A stretch of DNA of 14,685 nt from Alphaproteobacteria bacterium (lineage in GTDB: Bacteria; Pseudomonadota; Alphaproteobacteria; Micavibrionales; UBA2020): the NCBI GenBank assembly GCA_020853455.1, contig JADYYV010000126.1:1-14685 (forward strand), read 5' to 3'. Below, in pieces: positions 6,135-12,239 of this stretch. The notes under the pieces are model-generated. The model made no database searches and was not told the origin of the DNA. It saw only the letters and a list, made by a program, of their open reading frames with translations. The number at the start of each line of letters is the position of its first letter. The stretch's first letter is position 1. The translations under genes were made by a program, and so were the position numbers.

Positions 6135-6228
6135 TTTGTAACCCATTGATTTAAAACGAAATCAAAATTCCAAATCGTAAAATGTATGTTTTGTAACACG
6201 TTGATATACAATCACTTTTTAAAAAGTG
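6135..6228. repeat. AT-rich intergenic island with direct and inverted repeats
   Basis: The 5983-6408 gap between the b561 and coaD genes contains no gene that I can support. Within it, a 22-bp unit beginning TTTGTAAC occurs twice (6135-6156 and 6190-6211; 18 of 22 identical). Each copy carries a dyad: TTGATTT-N6-AAATCAA (6146-6165) in the first and TTGTA-N11-TACAA in the second (6191-6211). A perfect 16-bp palindrome, CACTTTTTAAAAAGTG (6213-6228), follows. This could be an operator region or a structural element; nothing assigns it to a known regulator. Confidence 0.45.
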
Positions 6229-6408
6229 CTGTGTGCGGGAACGGTATAAAACGCAGACATCTGCCGCCGAAAAAGCGCATCTTGCTTTGAACGTGAAAAA
6301 ATTTTCCTTTATTTTCAAGTATATGCGATACCTCCGGCGCGCGTCATAACCGGCTGTGGCGGATTTTCGCTCCCGATGCGCAAAAAATGCAAAACGGGAT
6401 TTTTTCGC

Positions 6409-6948
6409 TCAATCGGGCCGCAGGCGCTGTTTCAGTTTTTCGGCGACATGCGGCGTCACATGCGACGACAAACTTTTGCCGCCGAGTTTCGCAAGCTCGC
6501 GCGCGACGCTCGATGACACGAAGTTGAGGTTGGCGTCGGAGGCGACGAAGAACAGCGGCTGGAATTCGGGATATTCCTTCCGGCCCGCCATCGCGATCGG
6601 GTATTCGTTGTCGAAATCGGTGCCGGGGCGCAGGCCGCGGATATAAAACGGCGCGTTATGCGCCTCCATGAATGCGGCGGTCAGGCCGGAATGTTTTTCG
6701 ACCGTGATATCGCAGGCGATGCCTTCTTTGGCGAGCGCGGGCTTGATATGCGTTTCGATTTCGTGGCGCAGCATGTCGACGCGTTCGTCATCGGTGAAGA
6801 CCGGGTTTTTGCCCGCATTCACGGCGACGAGAATAATCAGGCGCGGCACCACGCGCCCGGCCTGCAAAATAATATCGAGATGCCCGAGCGTAACGGGGTC
6901 GAACGTGCCGGCATATACGCCGCCTTTTGGTTTCGTCTCGTCCATCAT
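6409..6948 (-). CDS. coaD: Phosphopantetheine adenylyltransferase
   Basis: Catalyses the penultimate step of coenzyme A synthesis: 4'-phosphopantetheine + ATP gives dephospho-CoA + PPi, in the cytoplasm. 179 aa against about 160 in E. coli. Family signatures are clear: the nucleotidyltransferase loop GVYAGTFDPVTLGHLDII with the T/HxGH motif (about 10-27), the substrate-binding FYIRGLRPGTDFDNEYPIA (about 101-119) and the C-terminal NFVSSSVARELAKLGG motif (ISSTxVR type). Two adjacent ATGs (6946-6948 and 6943-6945) compete as start, with GGAG 3 or 6 nt upstream. A strong promoter (6979-7008) lies in the short gap after the MFS/spermidine-synthase gene, so coaD can be transcribed independently of it. 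The gene is complete, with nothing unusual in the active site. Confidence 0.95.
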   Translation of the reverse strand: MMDETKPKGGVYAGTFDPVTLGHLDIILQAGRVVPRLIILVAVNAGKNPVFTDDERVDMLRHEIETHIKPALAKEGIACDITVEKHSGLTAAFMEAHNAPFYIRGLRPGTDFDNEYPIAMAGRKEYPEFQPLFFVASDANLNFVSSSVARELAKLGGKSLSSHVTPHVAEKLKQRLRPD

Positions 6949-6978
6949 GCGCTCCGGAATTTTTTTTAAAGATGCCTA

Positions 6979-7008
6979 ACCATAGCCCGCTGCGGCGCGT
7001 GCTGTCAA
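6979..7008 (-). promoter_or_regulatory. Promoter of coaD
   Basis: Minus-strand consensus -35 TTGACA (7003-7008), an 18-bp spacer and TATGGT (6979-6984, four of six). The predicted start is near 6972, about 24 nt before the coaD start codon. The -35 lies just after the stop codon of the upstream gene. Confidence 0.55.
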
Positions 7009-7015
7009 ATATGCT

Positions 7016-9088
7016 TTAGAATCGCAGCGCCGCCGCAAGATTGGTGTAATCATCCGTCCACGGCATTTGCGTGCCGGTGTCCGGCGCGCGCCATTTGCGC
7101 GCGGCCAGCGCCGACAGATCGGTATCTTGCGCGGCGATGACAAGCCATGTGCTGTCGGCGCGCAGGCCAAGCTTGCGCGGCTCGCCCGGTTTCAGCCGGC
7201 GGTCTTCGCGGAACAGCGCCTTCAGCCCCGCTTCCTGCGCGTTGCGCGCCAGCACGGGCGCGAGATTCACATAGCGGTTGGAGATATTGAACAAGATCAC
7301 GCCGCCCCGGTTCAGCCGCGCGTGATAACCCCTGATCGCCTCGACGGTCAGAAGATGCGTCGGGATCGCGTCGGCGGTGAAGGCGTCGAGCGCGATGATA
7401 TCGAACTTGCGCGATTTTTTTATGCCGTCCAGCGCCAGCCTGCCGTCGCCGACGATAATTTCCGGCCGCCCCGCCGGCGAGCATTTATCCAGATAAGTGA
7501 AATAATTGTTTGCCGCCTTGACGATGGCGGGGTCGATGTCGATAAAAACCGCGCTGCCGTTTTTCGGCACATAGCAATTCATGCTGCCGACGCCAAGCCC
7601 GATGATGGCGGAATGTTTCGGTTTATAGACCGCGAACACATCGCCCACGGGGCCTTCCTTGGTAAAATACGACCCGGGCAGTTTTTCCTGTGCGGGCGTC
7701 ATGATCTGTACGCCATGCACCGTGCTGCCATGCGACAGCACGCGTATCTTGCCGTCTTTACCGGCACCGCCGATGCTGCCGTCGGGGTTCATTTCCATCA
7801 CGGTCAGGGTGCCGAAAAAACTGCGGTCCTGCGCCAGCACGCCGTCCGTCGCAAAGGTCCTGGCGGTCATCATCACCAGCAGCAGCGCGACAAAACCGTT
7901 GCGTATCGCAATCCCGTGCCGCAGCCGCGCGTCGCCGAAAATCGGGTTCATCAGCAGGCTGAGGATCAGGATCGCCGGATATTCCACCGGCGCGTTCAGC
8001 ACAAGCGGCGCGATAAAGGCGTTCAGCACGCCGCCGCAGGCGCCGCCCACCGACAGCATCAGATAAAACGAGGTCAGGTTTTTTCCGGCCGGGCGCAATT
8101 CCGCCAGGCGCATGTGGCACATCAGCGCGGTCAGAAAGAACACGCCCATATGGATCAGCAGCGCGAACCACGAACTGTTCAGTTCCCATTTGAACGACAG
8201 CATCGCCGCGATCACCAGCGCGACCAGCACCGGCTGCGCGACGCCCAGCTGCCGCAGGCTGACGCTGGCGTTGCCGCCGAAGGCGACGATAAAGGTCAGC
8301 AGGTAAAGCCCCAGCGGAATGACCCACATCATGGGCGCCGGAAAAATATTCGACGTGATATACATCGTCACGCCCAGCAGCAGGCTGGACGGAAAGAACG
8401 ACAGCGCCACCCATTGCAGTTTTTGCGCCAACTTCGGCGCCGCTTCCCGCGCGCCGGCGGCGGCTTTGCGCGTTTTCGTCTTGCCGCGCAGCGACAGCCA
8501 CAGGCTCGCCGCCACGCACAGTACCAGCAGCGCATAACCGCCCAGCCACAAATGCCCCTGCAGTTTCAGACCCGTCAGCGGGTCGATCAGGAAAGGATAG
8601 GCGAACAGCCCCGCGAAGCTGCCAAGATTGCTGACGGCATAAAGAAAATAAGGATCCTGCGCGCGCGGGTGCTGCGTCTGCGTGAACAGCCGCTGCAAGG
8701 TCGAAGACGCGGCCGACAGCGCGACGAAGGGCACGGCGACGGCCCTGAACAGCATGGCAAAGACATCGAACGGCCCCGGCGCGCCGTCATTTTGCGGATG
8801 GATGCCGGCCGGCAGGAAAGCAAAGCCAAGGCACAGCGCCAGCAGGAACAGCGCGCCATGCGCCGACGGCTTCACGGTCGAAAAAAAATGCGCGAGGAAA
8901 TAACCGGCCAGCAGCATGATCTGGAAGAACGCCATCGCGACGATCCAGCCCGCGGGCGACCCGCCGACGATGGGCAGCAGCATTTTGCCGATCATCGGCT
9001 GGATGCTGAACATCAGCGACGCCGACAGGAACAGCGTCGCGCCGAACACAAATGCAAGAAGCGCGTATTTCGGGTGTCCCGCCGTCAT
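7016..9088 (-). CDS. Fused MFS-like membrane domain / spermidine-synthase-like protein
   Basis: 690 aa. The N-terminal about 410 residues are a polytopic membrane domain: about a dozen hydrophobic helices, starting FGATLFLSASLMFSIQPMIG and ending FVALLLVMMTA. A cytoplasmic Rossmann methyltransferase-like domain of the spermidine synthase superfamily follows. It shows the AdoMet-type loop AIIGLGVGSMNCYVP, the acidic FIDIDPAIVKAA strand, the VGDGRLAL motif and FDIIALDAFTADAIPTHLLT. Classical aminopropyltransferases have DSSDP-type residues where this protein has DAFTADAIP, so polyamine synthesis should not be assumed. This architecture is widespread in bacteria and its substrate is not established. 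The start is ATG, with AAGGA about 10 nt upstream. It is divergent from the OmdA gene at 9184. The spacer holds two CTTGCAA direct repeats (9132-9138, 9149-9155). Confidence 0.85.
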   Translation of the reverse strand: MTAGHPKYALLAFVFGATLFLSASLMFSIQPMIGKMLLPIVGGSPAGWIVAMAFFQIMLLAGYFLAHFFSTVKPSAHGALFLLALCLGFAFLPAGIHPQNDGAPGPFDVFAMLFRAVAVPFVALSAASSTLQRLFTQTQHPRAQDPYFLYAVSNLGSFAGLFAYPFLIDPLTGLKLQGHLWLGGYALLVLCVAASLWLSLRGKTKTRKAAAGAREAAPKLAQKLQWVALSFFPSSLLLGVTMYITSNIFPAPMMWVIPLGLYLLTFIVAFGGNASVSLRQLGVAQPVLVALVIAAMLSFKWELNSSWFALLIHMGVFFLTALMCHMRLAELRPAGKNLTSFYLMLSVGGACGGVLNAFIAPLVLNAPVEYPAILILSLLMNPIFGDARLRHGIAIRNGFVALLLVMMTARTFATDGVLAQDRSFFGTLTVMEMNPDGSIGGAGKDGKIRVLSHGSTVHGVQIMTPAQEKLPGSYFTKEGPVGDVFAVYKPKHSAIIGLGVGSMNCYVPKNGSAVFIDIDPAIVKAANNYFTYLDKCSPAGRPEIIVGDGRLALDGIKKSRKFDIIALDAFTADAIPTHLLTVEAIRGYHARLNRGGVILFNISNRYVNLAPVLARNAQEAGLKALFREDRRLKPGEPRKLGLRADSTWLVIAAQDTDLSALAARKWRAPDTGTQMPWTDDYTNLAAALRF

Positions 9089-9183
9089 TATGGCTTCATC
9101 CTTATCGCCAGATTATCCAGACCTCATTTTGCTTGCAAAAAGGTGTTTCTTGCAAGGGCGGAAATGTTTAACCTGAACATCCT

Positions 9184-9435
9184 ATGACGAAAAAAACAAT
9201 CGCCAACGGCACTGTGCATAGCGCGCCGCCAGATTTGCGTAAAGCGCTGGGCGCGCATCCGGCCGCGCTTGCGGCATGGGCCGATATCACGCCCCTCGCC
9301 CGCAACGAATGGATTTGCTGGGTCACTTCCGCCAGGAAAGAAGAAACCCGCGCGAAGCGGATTATACAGGCGGTGGAAAACCTGTCGGACGGCAAACGGC
9401 GTCCCTGCTGCTGGCCCGGCTGCCCCCATCGCTAA
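9184..9435 (+). CDS. OmdA-domain (YdeI/OmpD-associated) small protein
   Basis: 83 aa, essentially one OmdA domain: APPDLRKALGAHPAALAAWADITP, then ARNEWICWVTSARKEETRAKRIIQAVENL, ending KRRPCCWPGCPHR with a Cys-Cys/Cys cluster as in many members. The family is named after E. coli/Salmonella YdeI. Longer members fuse this domain to an N-terminal partner, but stand-alone copies of this size exist. Its biochemical role is not established; links to envelope stress and bacteriocin protection have been proposed for relatives. No clear Shine-Dalgarno precedes the ATG. It is divergent from the MFS/spermidine-synthase gene. The family assignment is good and the function is open. Confidence 0.8.
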   Translation: MTKKTIANGTVHSAPPDLRKALGAHPAALAAWADITPLARNEWICWVTSARKEETRAKRIIQAVENLSDGKRRPCCWPGCPHR

Positions 9436-9539
9436 CAACTGGCACCGCGGCAAATACCCCGCCCGCGGCTGACGCTGCTGTTAAGGCTGCGTTATTCCCC
9501 GAAAACCGTGTTGTGCTATCTAATGCGGCGCGCGCGTGT

Positions 9540-9545
9540 TACAAT
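9540..9545 (+). promoter_or_regulatory. Possible extended -10 element (TG-T-TACAAT)
   Basis: TACAAT preceded by TG at the extended -10 position could drive the small membrane protein gene at 9612. I found no good -35 at normal spacing. Confidence 0.3.
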
Positions 9546-9611
9546 AGTTGTCTGACCTTCCGGCGAAAACTTCACCCGCGTCCTTGCAGCTTTGCAGAAC
9601 GGCCGTTCCCC

Positions 9612-9788
9612 GTGCAAAAAGCGTCGATTACGTTTCTTATCCTCGGCATTATCTGCGGGGTGGCGGGGTTCGGCAGTATTTCGTTCCTGTCTTTTGCCTT
9701 TGCGCGCACATTGTTTCTTGTGTTCCTCGCGCTGTTTACCGTTACCGGTTTTATCTATGTGCTGAATGAACGCGGCCCGATGGAATAG
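9612..9788 (+). CDS. Small membrane protein, DUF1328/UPF0391-like
   Basis: 58 aa with two hydrophobic helices joined by a glycine-containing turn: ITFLILGIICGVAGFGSI, then FARTLFLVFLALFTVTGFIY. This matches the pattern of DUF1328/UPF0391 proteins (short inner-membrane peptides, function unknown, often stress-related). The frame stays open far upstream (to 9276) but overlaps the OmdA gene there, so I chose the GTG at 9612-9614, just before the hydrophobic region. The assumed ribosome binding position is occupied by a perfect 12-bp palindrome (GAAC-GGCC-GTTC, 9597-9608) instead of a Shine-Dalgarno. It is followed after 29 bp by the 88-aa gene and is probably co-transcribed with it. Confidence 0.6.
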   Translation: MQKASITFLILGIICGVAGFGSISFLSFAFARTLFLVFLALFTVTGFIYVLNERGPME

Positions 9789-9817
9789 GCACGCATTTTT
9801 TACAAAAGGAATTCTTC

Positions 9818-10084
9818 ATGGAATTAATGACCAAGGAAATATTTTTCAGCCATGCCAATGCCGGGCACAGCGCGAATATCGACCCGCTTGAATTCGATTT
9901 CGGCTGCCAGGACACCACGATCCGCCGCCTGCGCCACGCCGCGCCCGCGACCAGCGCGCTTTTTTCGCCGCAATACAATATCACGCTGCGCAACAACGTC
10001 AGCGGCATCAGCAAAACATACCAGTCGCGCGAAAAGGCGCATATCGATTTCCTGAGCGACTGGAACAGCGGATTTTATAAATAG
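9818..10084 (+). CDS. Hypothetical protein, 88 aa
   Basis: I do not recognise this small, soluble protein. It begins MELMTKEIFFSHANAGHSAN and continues through an RRLRHAAPATSALFSPQYNI stretch to an aromatic/charged C-terminus (KAHIDFLSDWNSGFYK). It has no signal peptide, membrane segment or cysteine pair beyond one Cys. The start is well supported: AAAAGGA (9804-9810) lies 7 nt before the ATG. It sits 29 bp after the DUF1328-like gene, so the two are probably one transcript. Its stop codon directly abuts the stop of the convergent polymerase gene (10084/10085), with no intergenic base and no visible terminator. Confidence 0.6.
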   Translation: MELMTKEIFFSHANAGHSANIDPLEFDFGCQDTTIRRLRHAAPATSALFSPQYNITLRNNVSGISKTYQSREKAHIDFLSDWNSGFYK

Positions 10085-11356
10085 CTATTCCACGAATTCG
10101 GCGATATCGGGAATGCGGGTAAAGGCGATTTTCGTGCCGGTAAAGCTGCGGCTTTGCGTGGCGGTCATGCCGACCAATACCGTATCGCGGCCGAATTTCT
10201 GGTTCAGCTTGTCCATCGCCGCCGACAGCTTTTCGTTCTTTTCCCGCTTTTTGGTGACGGGCGACAGCATATCGAACAGGTCGGGCTGCACCTGCGTTTT
10301 CGGCGTGATGGACGACAGCACGACCGATACTTTCTTGATCCTGCGGCCCTTGATCTCGGGCAGCAGGGTTTGCCACATATCCTCCATCAGTTCCAGAAAC
10401 GTAAAGCTGTCTTCCGCATGGGGCAGCCGCGCCTCCAGCCCCAGACGCGGGCCGTTTTCGATGCGCATCGACAGCGAAAACGCGCCCGCGCAATATTCCT
10501 TGCGCCGCATCCGCGCCGCCGCCTTGATCGTCAGGCGGCGCGCGATTTTCACCGCTTCGGCGGGCGGGCGCATTTCCGGCGGCAACACATGGCTGTGGCC
10601 GATGGAGCTGCTTTGCGTGACCGTGTCGGGCACGTCGTAGCCGCGCAGGTAATACCACATCTTTTCGCCCCACAGGCTGCCCCAGATGGCGCGCAGGTGC
10701 TTGGGCTGCAGCGTCAGCAGCTTTTTGATGTCGTGGATGCCCGCGTTGTTCAGCCGCACTTCCATGTTGGGCCCCACGCCCGACAGGTCGCGCAGTTTCA
10801 ATTCCTCCAGCCGGTGCGGCAGGTCGGTTGCATGAAGGATCGTGAAGCCGTCCGGCTTATTCATGTCGGTCGCGATTTTGGCAAGGGATCTGTTGGGCGC
10901 GACGCCGATCGAGCATTGCACATACGCGCCGATGTTTTTCGCAAGCCCCGCCTTGATCGACGCCGCGATTTCGGTCACGCGTTCGACCGACCTTTCGTTT
11001 TTCATCAGTTCGCAGGCCATTTCGTCGATGGAGCAGACCTTGGCGACCGGAATATGGCGGTCGATTTCATCGACGATGCTGTCGTGGAATTCGACGTATT
11101 TCTGGTGGTTGCCCAGAACGCAGATCAGCCCCGGGCACATCTTGCGCGCTTCATGCACGGGGGTGCCTGTTTTGACGCCGAATTTCTTCGCCTCGTAACT
11201 GGCGGCAATCGCGCTGGTGTATTCGGTTTCGACGGGAATGACGGCGACGGGTTTTCCGCGCAAGGCGGGGTTCAGCTGCTGCTCCACGCTGGCGAAGTAG
11301 CTGTTGAAATCGACATAGAGCCAGCGCAGCTGGGTGGGTGGGGCGAATTCGGCCAT
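10085..11356 (-). CDS. Y-family (DinB/UmuC-like) DNA polymerase, LexA-regulated
   Basis: 423 aa. Y-family polymerases copy damaged DNA with low fidelity. Catalytic acidic residues are present: D16 in WLYVDFNSYFASVEQ, and D110-E111 in VCSIDEMACEL (equivalent to D8 and D103/E104 of Pol IV). F21 sits at the steric-gate position. This is therefore a potentially active polymerase, unlike ImuB, which lacks these residues. Helix-hairpin-helix (KLRDLSGVGPNMEVRLNNAGI) and little-finger regions follow. I chose the ATG at 11354-11356; a TTG at 11401 would run through the LexA box and promoter. The close match to the alphaproteobacterial subgroup with WL(Y/F)xDxNSYFASVEQQ makes me prefer this general name over dinB. 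It is convergent with the 88-aa gene, with no spacer. SOS induction is predicted from the LexA box at 11357-11371. Confidence 0.92.
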   Translation of the reverse strand: MAEFAPPTQLRWLYVDFNSYFASVEQQLNPALRGKPVAVIPVETEYTSAIAASYEAKKFGVKTGTPVHEARKMCPGLICVLGNHQKYVEFHDSIVDEIDRHIPVAKVCSIDEMACELMKNERSVERVTEIAASIKAGLAKNIGAYVQCSIGVAPNRSLAKIATDMNKPDGFTILHATDLPHRLEELKLRDLSGVGPNMEVRLNNAGIHDIKKLLTLQPKHLRAIWGSLWGEKMWYYLRGYDVPDTVTQSSSIGHSHVLPPEMRPPAEAVKIARRLTIKAAARMRRKEYCAGAFSLSMRIENGPRLGLEARLPHAEDSFTFLELMEDMWQTLLPEIKGRRIKKVSVVLSSITPKTQVQPDLFDMLSPVTKKREKNEKLSAAMDKLNQKFGRDTVLVGMTATQSRSFTGTKIAFTRIPDIAEFVE

Positions 11357-11371
11357 GTTCTTATTTTGTTC
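11357..11371 (-). promoter_or_regulatory. LexA box (SOS operator), GTTC-N7-GTTC
   Basis: The plus strand reads GTTC (11357-11360), seven bases, GTTC (11368-11371), the exact LexA recognition sequence established for alphaproteobacteria. It ends at the base next to the polymerase ATG and covers the predicted -10, so LexA binding would block transcription initiation directly. Confidence 0.85.
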
Positions 11372-11392
11372 CGAATCTGCCGCCCAAGTCAA
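11363..11392 (-). promoter_or_regulatory. Promoter of the Y-family polymerase gene
   Basis: Minus-strand TTGACT (11387-11392), an 18-bp spacer and CAAAAT (11363-11368). Only six bases separate the -10 from the ATG, so the expected transcription start is at or next to the A of the start codon. Confidence 0.5.
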
Positions 11393-11399
11393 GAAAAGC

Positions 11400-11438
11400 A
11401 AAACCGCCGCCCGCGATGATGCGCAGGGCGGCGGTTTT
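11400..11438 (-). terminator. Intrinsic terminator after the 77-aa gene
   Basis: A perfect 13-bp stem, AAAACCGCCGCCC (11400-11412) with GGGCGGCGGTTTT (11426-11438), is extended by GCG/CGC around a short loop. It lies 15 bp past the stop of the 77-aa gene and ends in TTTTGCTTTT on the minus strand. It separates that gene from the SOS promoter immediately downstream, preventing read-through into the polymerase. Confidence 0.75.
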
Positions 11439-11452
11439 ACCGGTCTTGTCGC

Positions 11453-11686
11453 TTATTCGACGCCGGGAGCCGGGGTCGGTTGCGGCGGCATGTTGCCGTC
11501 GAAGGACGGTGCGCCGGGCGTGGCCGCCGCTTCGCCCGCTGCAGGCGAAATATCGTTCAGGGGGCTGGTATGGGTGCGGCTGATGTAACCGACGCCCAGG
11601 ATCAGCGCAATCGCCACAACGCCGGCAATCGCCCAGTTACGGCCGGCATTGCCTGCGGCTTGGGTATTGATGTTTTTGTTTTCCAT
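11453..11686 (-). CDS. Small membrane-anchored protein, 77 aa
   Basis: I do not recognise a family. A polar N-terminus (MENKNINTQAAGNAGRN) is followed by one transmembrane helix (about 18-36, WAIAGVVAIALILGVGYIS) and a Pro/Ala/Gly-rich tail (TPGAPSFDGNMPPQPTPAPG) that is probably periplasmic and disordered. The start is the ATG at 11684-11686 with AGGTGA 5 nt upstream; a longer frame from 11761 would start inside the neighbouring terminator, so I rejected it. Terminators on both sides (11400-11438 and 11769-11803) make it a single-gene transcription unit. It may tether or line the inner membrane; function unknown. Confidence 0.65.
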   Translation of the reverse strand: MENKNINTQAAGNAGRNWAIAGVVAIALILGVGYISRTHTSPLNDISPAAGEAAATPGAPSFDGNMPPQPTPAPGVE

Positions 11687-11768
11687 GATTTCACCTGTTT
11701 CTTTGGATGTTCTTTTATCCAGCTTAAACGCTAACGGCCGGTTTTTAAAATGGTTCTTCAAAAAAAAG

Positions 11769-11803
11769 ACCCCGGAAGCCGCGAGGCGTTCCGGGGTTTT
11801 TTT
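11769..11803. terminator. Bidirectional intrinsic terminator
   Basis: ACCCCGGAA (11769-11777) pairs with TTCCGGGGT (11789-11797), a 9-bp stem with an 11-nt loop. It has a T-run on the plus side (11797-11803) and an A-run on the left (11759-11767), so it can stop transcription in both directions. Its main role is to end the EF-hand transcript 22 bp after that gene's stop. Confidence 0.8.
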
Positions 11804-11825
11804 CGTTGAAAAATCAACGCGAAGA

Positions 11826-12110
11826 TTACTTCGCGAGTTCTTCTGCGGTCACTTTGCCGTCTTTGTCGGCGTCAGCAGCTTCGAAGGTTTTGCCTTCCAG
11901 TTTCGCTGCGTCGAATTCTTCTTTCGACAGGGAGCCGTCAGCGTTGGTGTCGAGTTTTGCGAAGTCAGCAGCGGGAGCAGCAGCAGCATCGGTTGCAGCA
12001 GCGGGAGCAACAGCTTCGGTTGCAGCAGGAGCGGCTTCTTTAGCAGCTTCTTCAGCGAAAGCGGGAGCTGCGAATGCGAGCACAGCGGCGACGAGGAGAG
12101 CGTATTTCAT
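11826..12110 (-). CDS. Secreted EF-hand calcium-binding protein
   Basis: 94 aa. Sec signal peptide (1-19, ending AAPAFA), an Ala/Pro/Glu linker (20-48), then two EF-hand loops: D54-x-N56-x-D58-G-S60-x-S62-x-x-E65 and D80-x-D82-x-D84-G-K86-x-T88-x-x-E91, with Ca2+ ligands in positions 1, 3, 5, 9 and 12 of both. It should bind Ca2+ in the periplasm. GGAG lies 10 nt before the ATG. The gene has its own promoter (12174-12201), an 11-bp-period operator array overlapping and upstream of the -35, and a terminator just downstream, so it is a regulated single-gene unit. The linker is encoded by near-repeats of a GCAGC/GGAGCA type. Partner and process are unknown; Ca2+ buffering or sensing is the simplest inference. 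Confidence 0.85.
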   Translation of the reverse strand: MKYALLVAAVLAFAAPAFAEEAAKEAAPAATEAVAPAAATDAAAAPAADFAKLDTNADGSLSKEEFDAAKLEGKTFEAADADKDGKVTAEELAK

Positions 12111-12173
12111 GGTTCTATTACTCCGTAAGGGTTTTTTTTGGTGACAAACCTAATGGACTTAGGCCTCACTACC

Positions 12174-12201
12174 ATAATATGCTCGCTGGTAAGGAATGCA
12201 A
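12174..12201 (-). promoter_or_regulatory. Promoter of the EF-hand gene
   Basis: Minus-strand TTGCAT (12196-12201), a 16-bp spacer and TATTAT (12174-12179). The predicted start is near 12167, giving a leader of about 57 nt. The -35 is overlapped by the first unit of the GTAAG repeat array. Confidence 0.55.
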
Positions 12202-12235
12202 GGATTTTGTAAGGAAACTGTAAGGATTTTGTAAG
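12198..12235. promoter_or_regulatory. Operator-like array of GTAAG direct repeats, 11-bp period
   Basis: G(T/C)AAG occurs at 12198, 12209, 12220 and 12231, each 11 bp from the next; a further GTAAG lies at 12189, 9 bp before the first. The longest identical pair is AAGGATTTTGTAAG at 12200-12213 and 12222-12235. GTAAG-N6-GTAAG on one DNA face is the form of sites bound by OmpR/PhoB-family response regulators (CpxR, PmrA and PhoB sites have similar pitch). The position, overlapping and upstream of the EF-hand -35, fits an activator of that gene. Confidence 0.55.
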
Positions 12236-12239
12236 TCAA

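Noticed and set aside
6201..6215. FNR-like half-sites (TTGAT ... ATCA) near the b561 gene
   Set aside because: The spacing does not fit TTGAT-N4-ATCAA, so I do not claim anaerobic control.
7067..9187. Very long plus-strand open frame (706 codons) opposite the MFS/spermidine-synthase gene
   Set aside because: Its product is dominated by Arg, Gln, His and Ala with no domain pattern, typical of the antisense of a GC-rich gene. The minus-strand frame has clear membrane helices and motifs.
9276..9611. N-terminal extension of the DUF1328-like gene back to an ATG at 9276
   Set aside because: It overlaps the OmdA gene in another frame, is rich in Pro and Arg and lacks coding character; the hydrophobic protein begins only at about 9612.
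10154..11419. Plus-strand open frame of 421 codons opposite the Y-family polymerase
   Set aside because: Arg/His/Gln/Phe-rich shadow of a convincing gene; it has no ribosome binding site and runs over the LexA box and terminator.
11687..11761. N-terminal extension of the 77-aa gene to an ATG at 11761
   Set aside because: It would start within the flanking terminator, while an ATG at 11684-11686 has a proper AGGTGA site.
11950..12060. Apparent tandem repeat of GCAGC/GGAGCA units
   Set aside because: It encodes the Ala/Pro linker of the EF-hand protein and is explained by codon repetition; it is not a CRISPR or mobile repeat.
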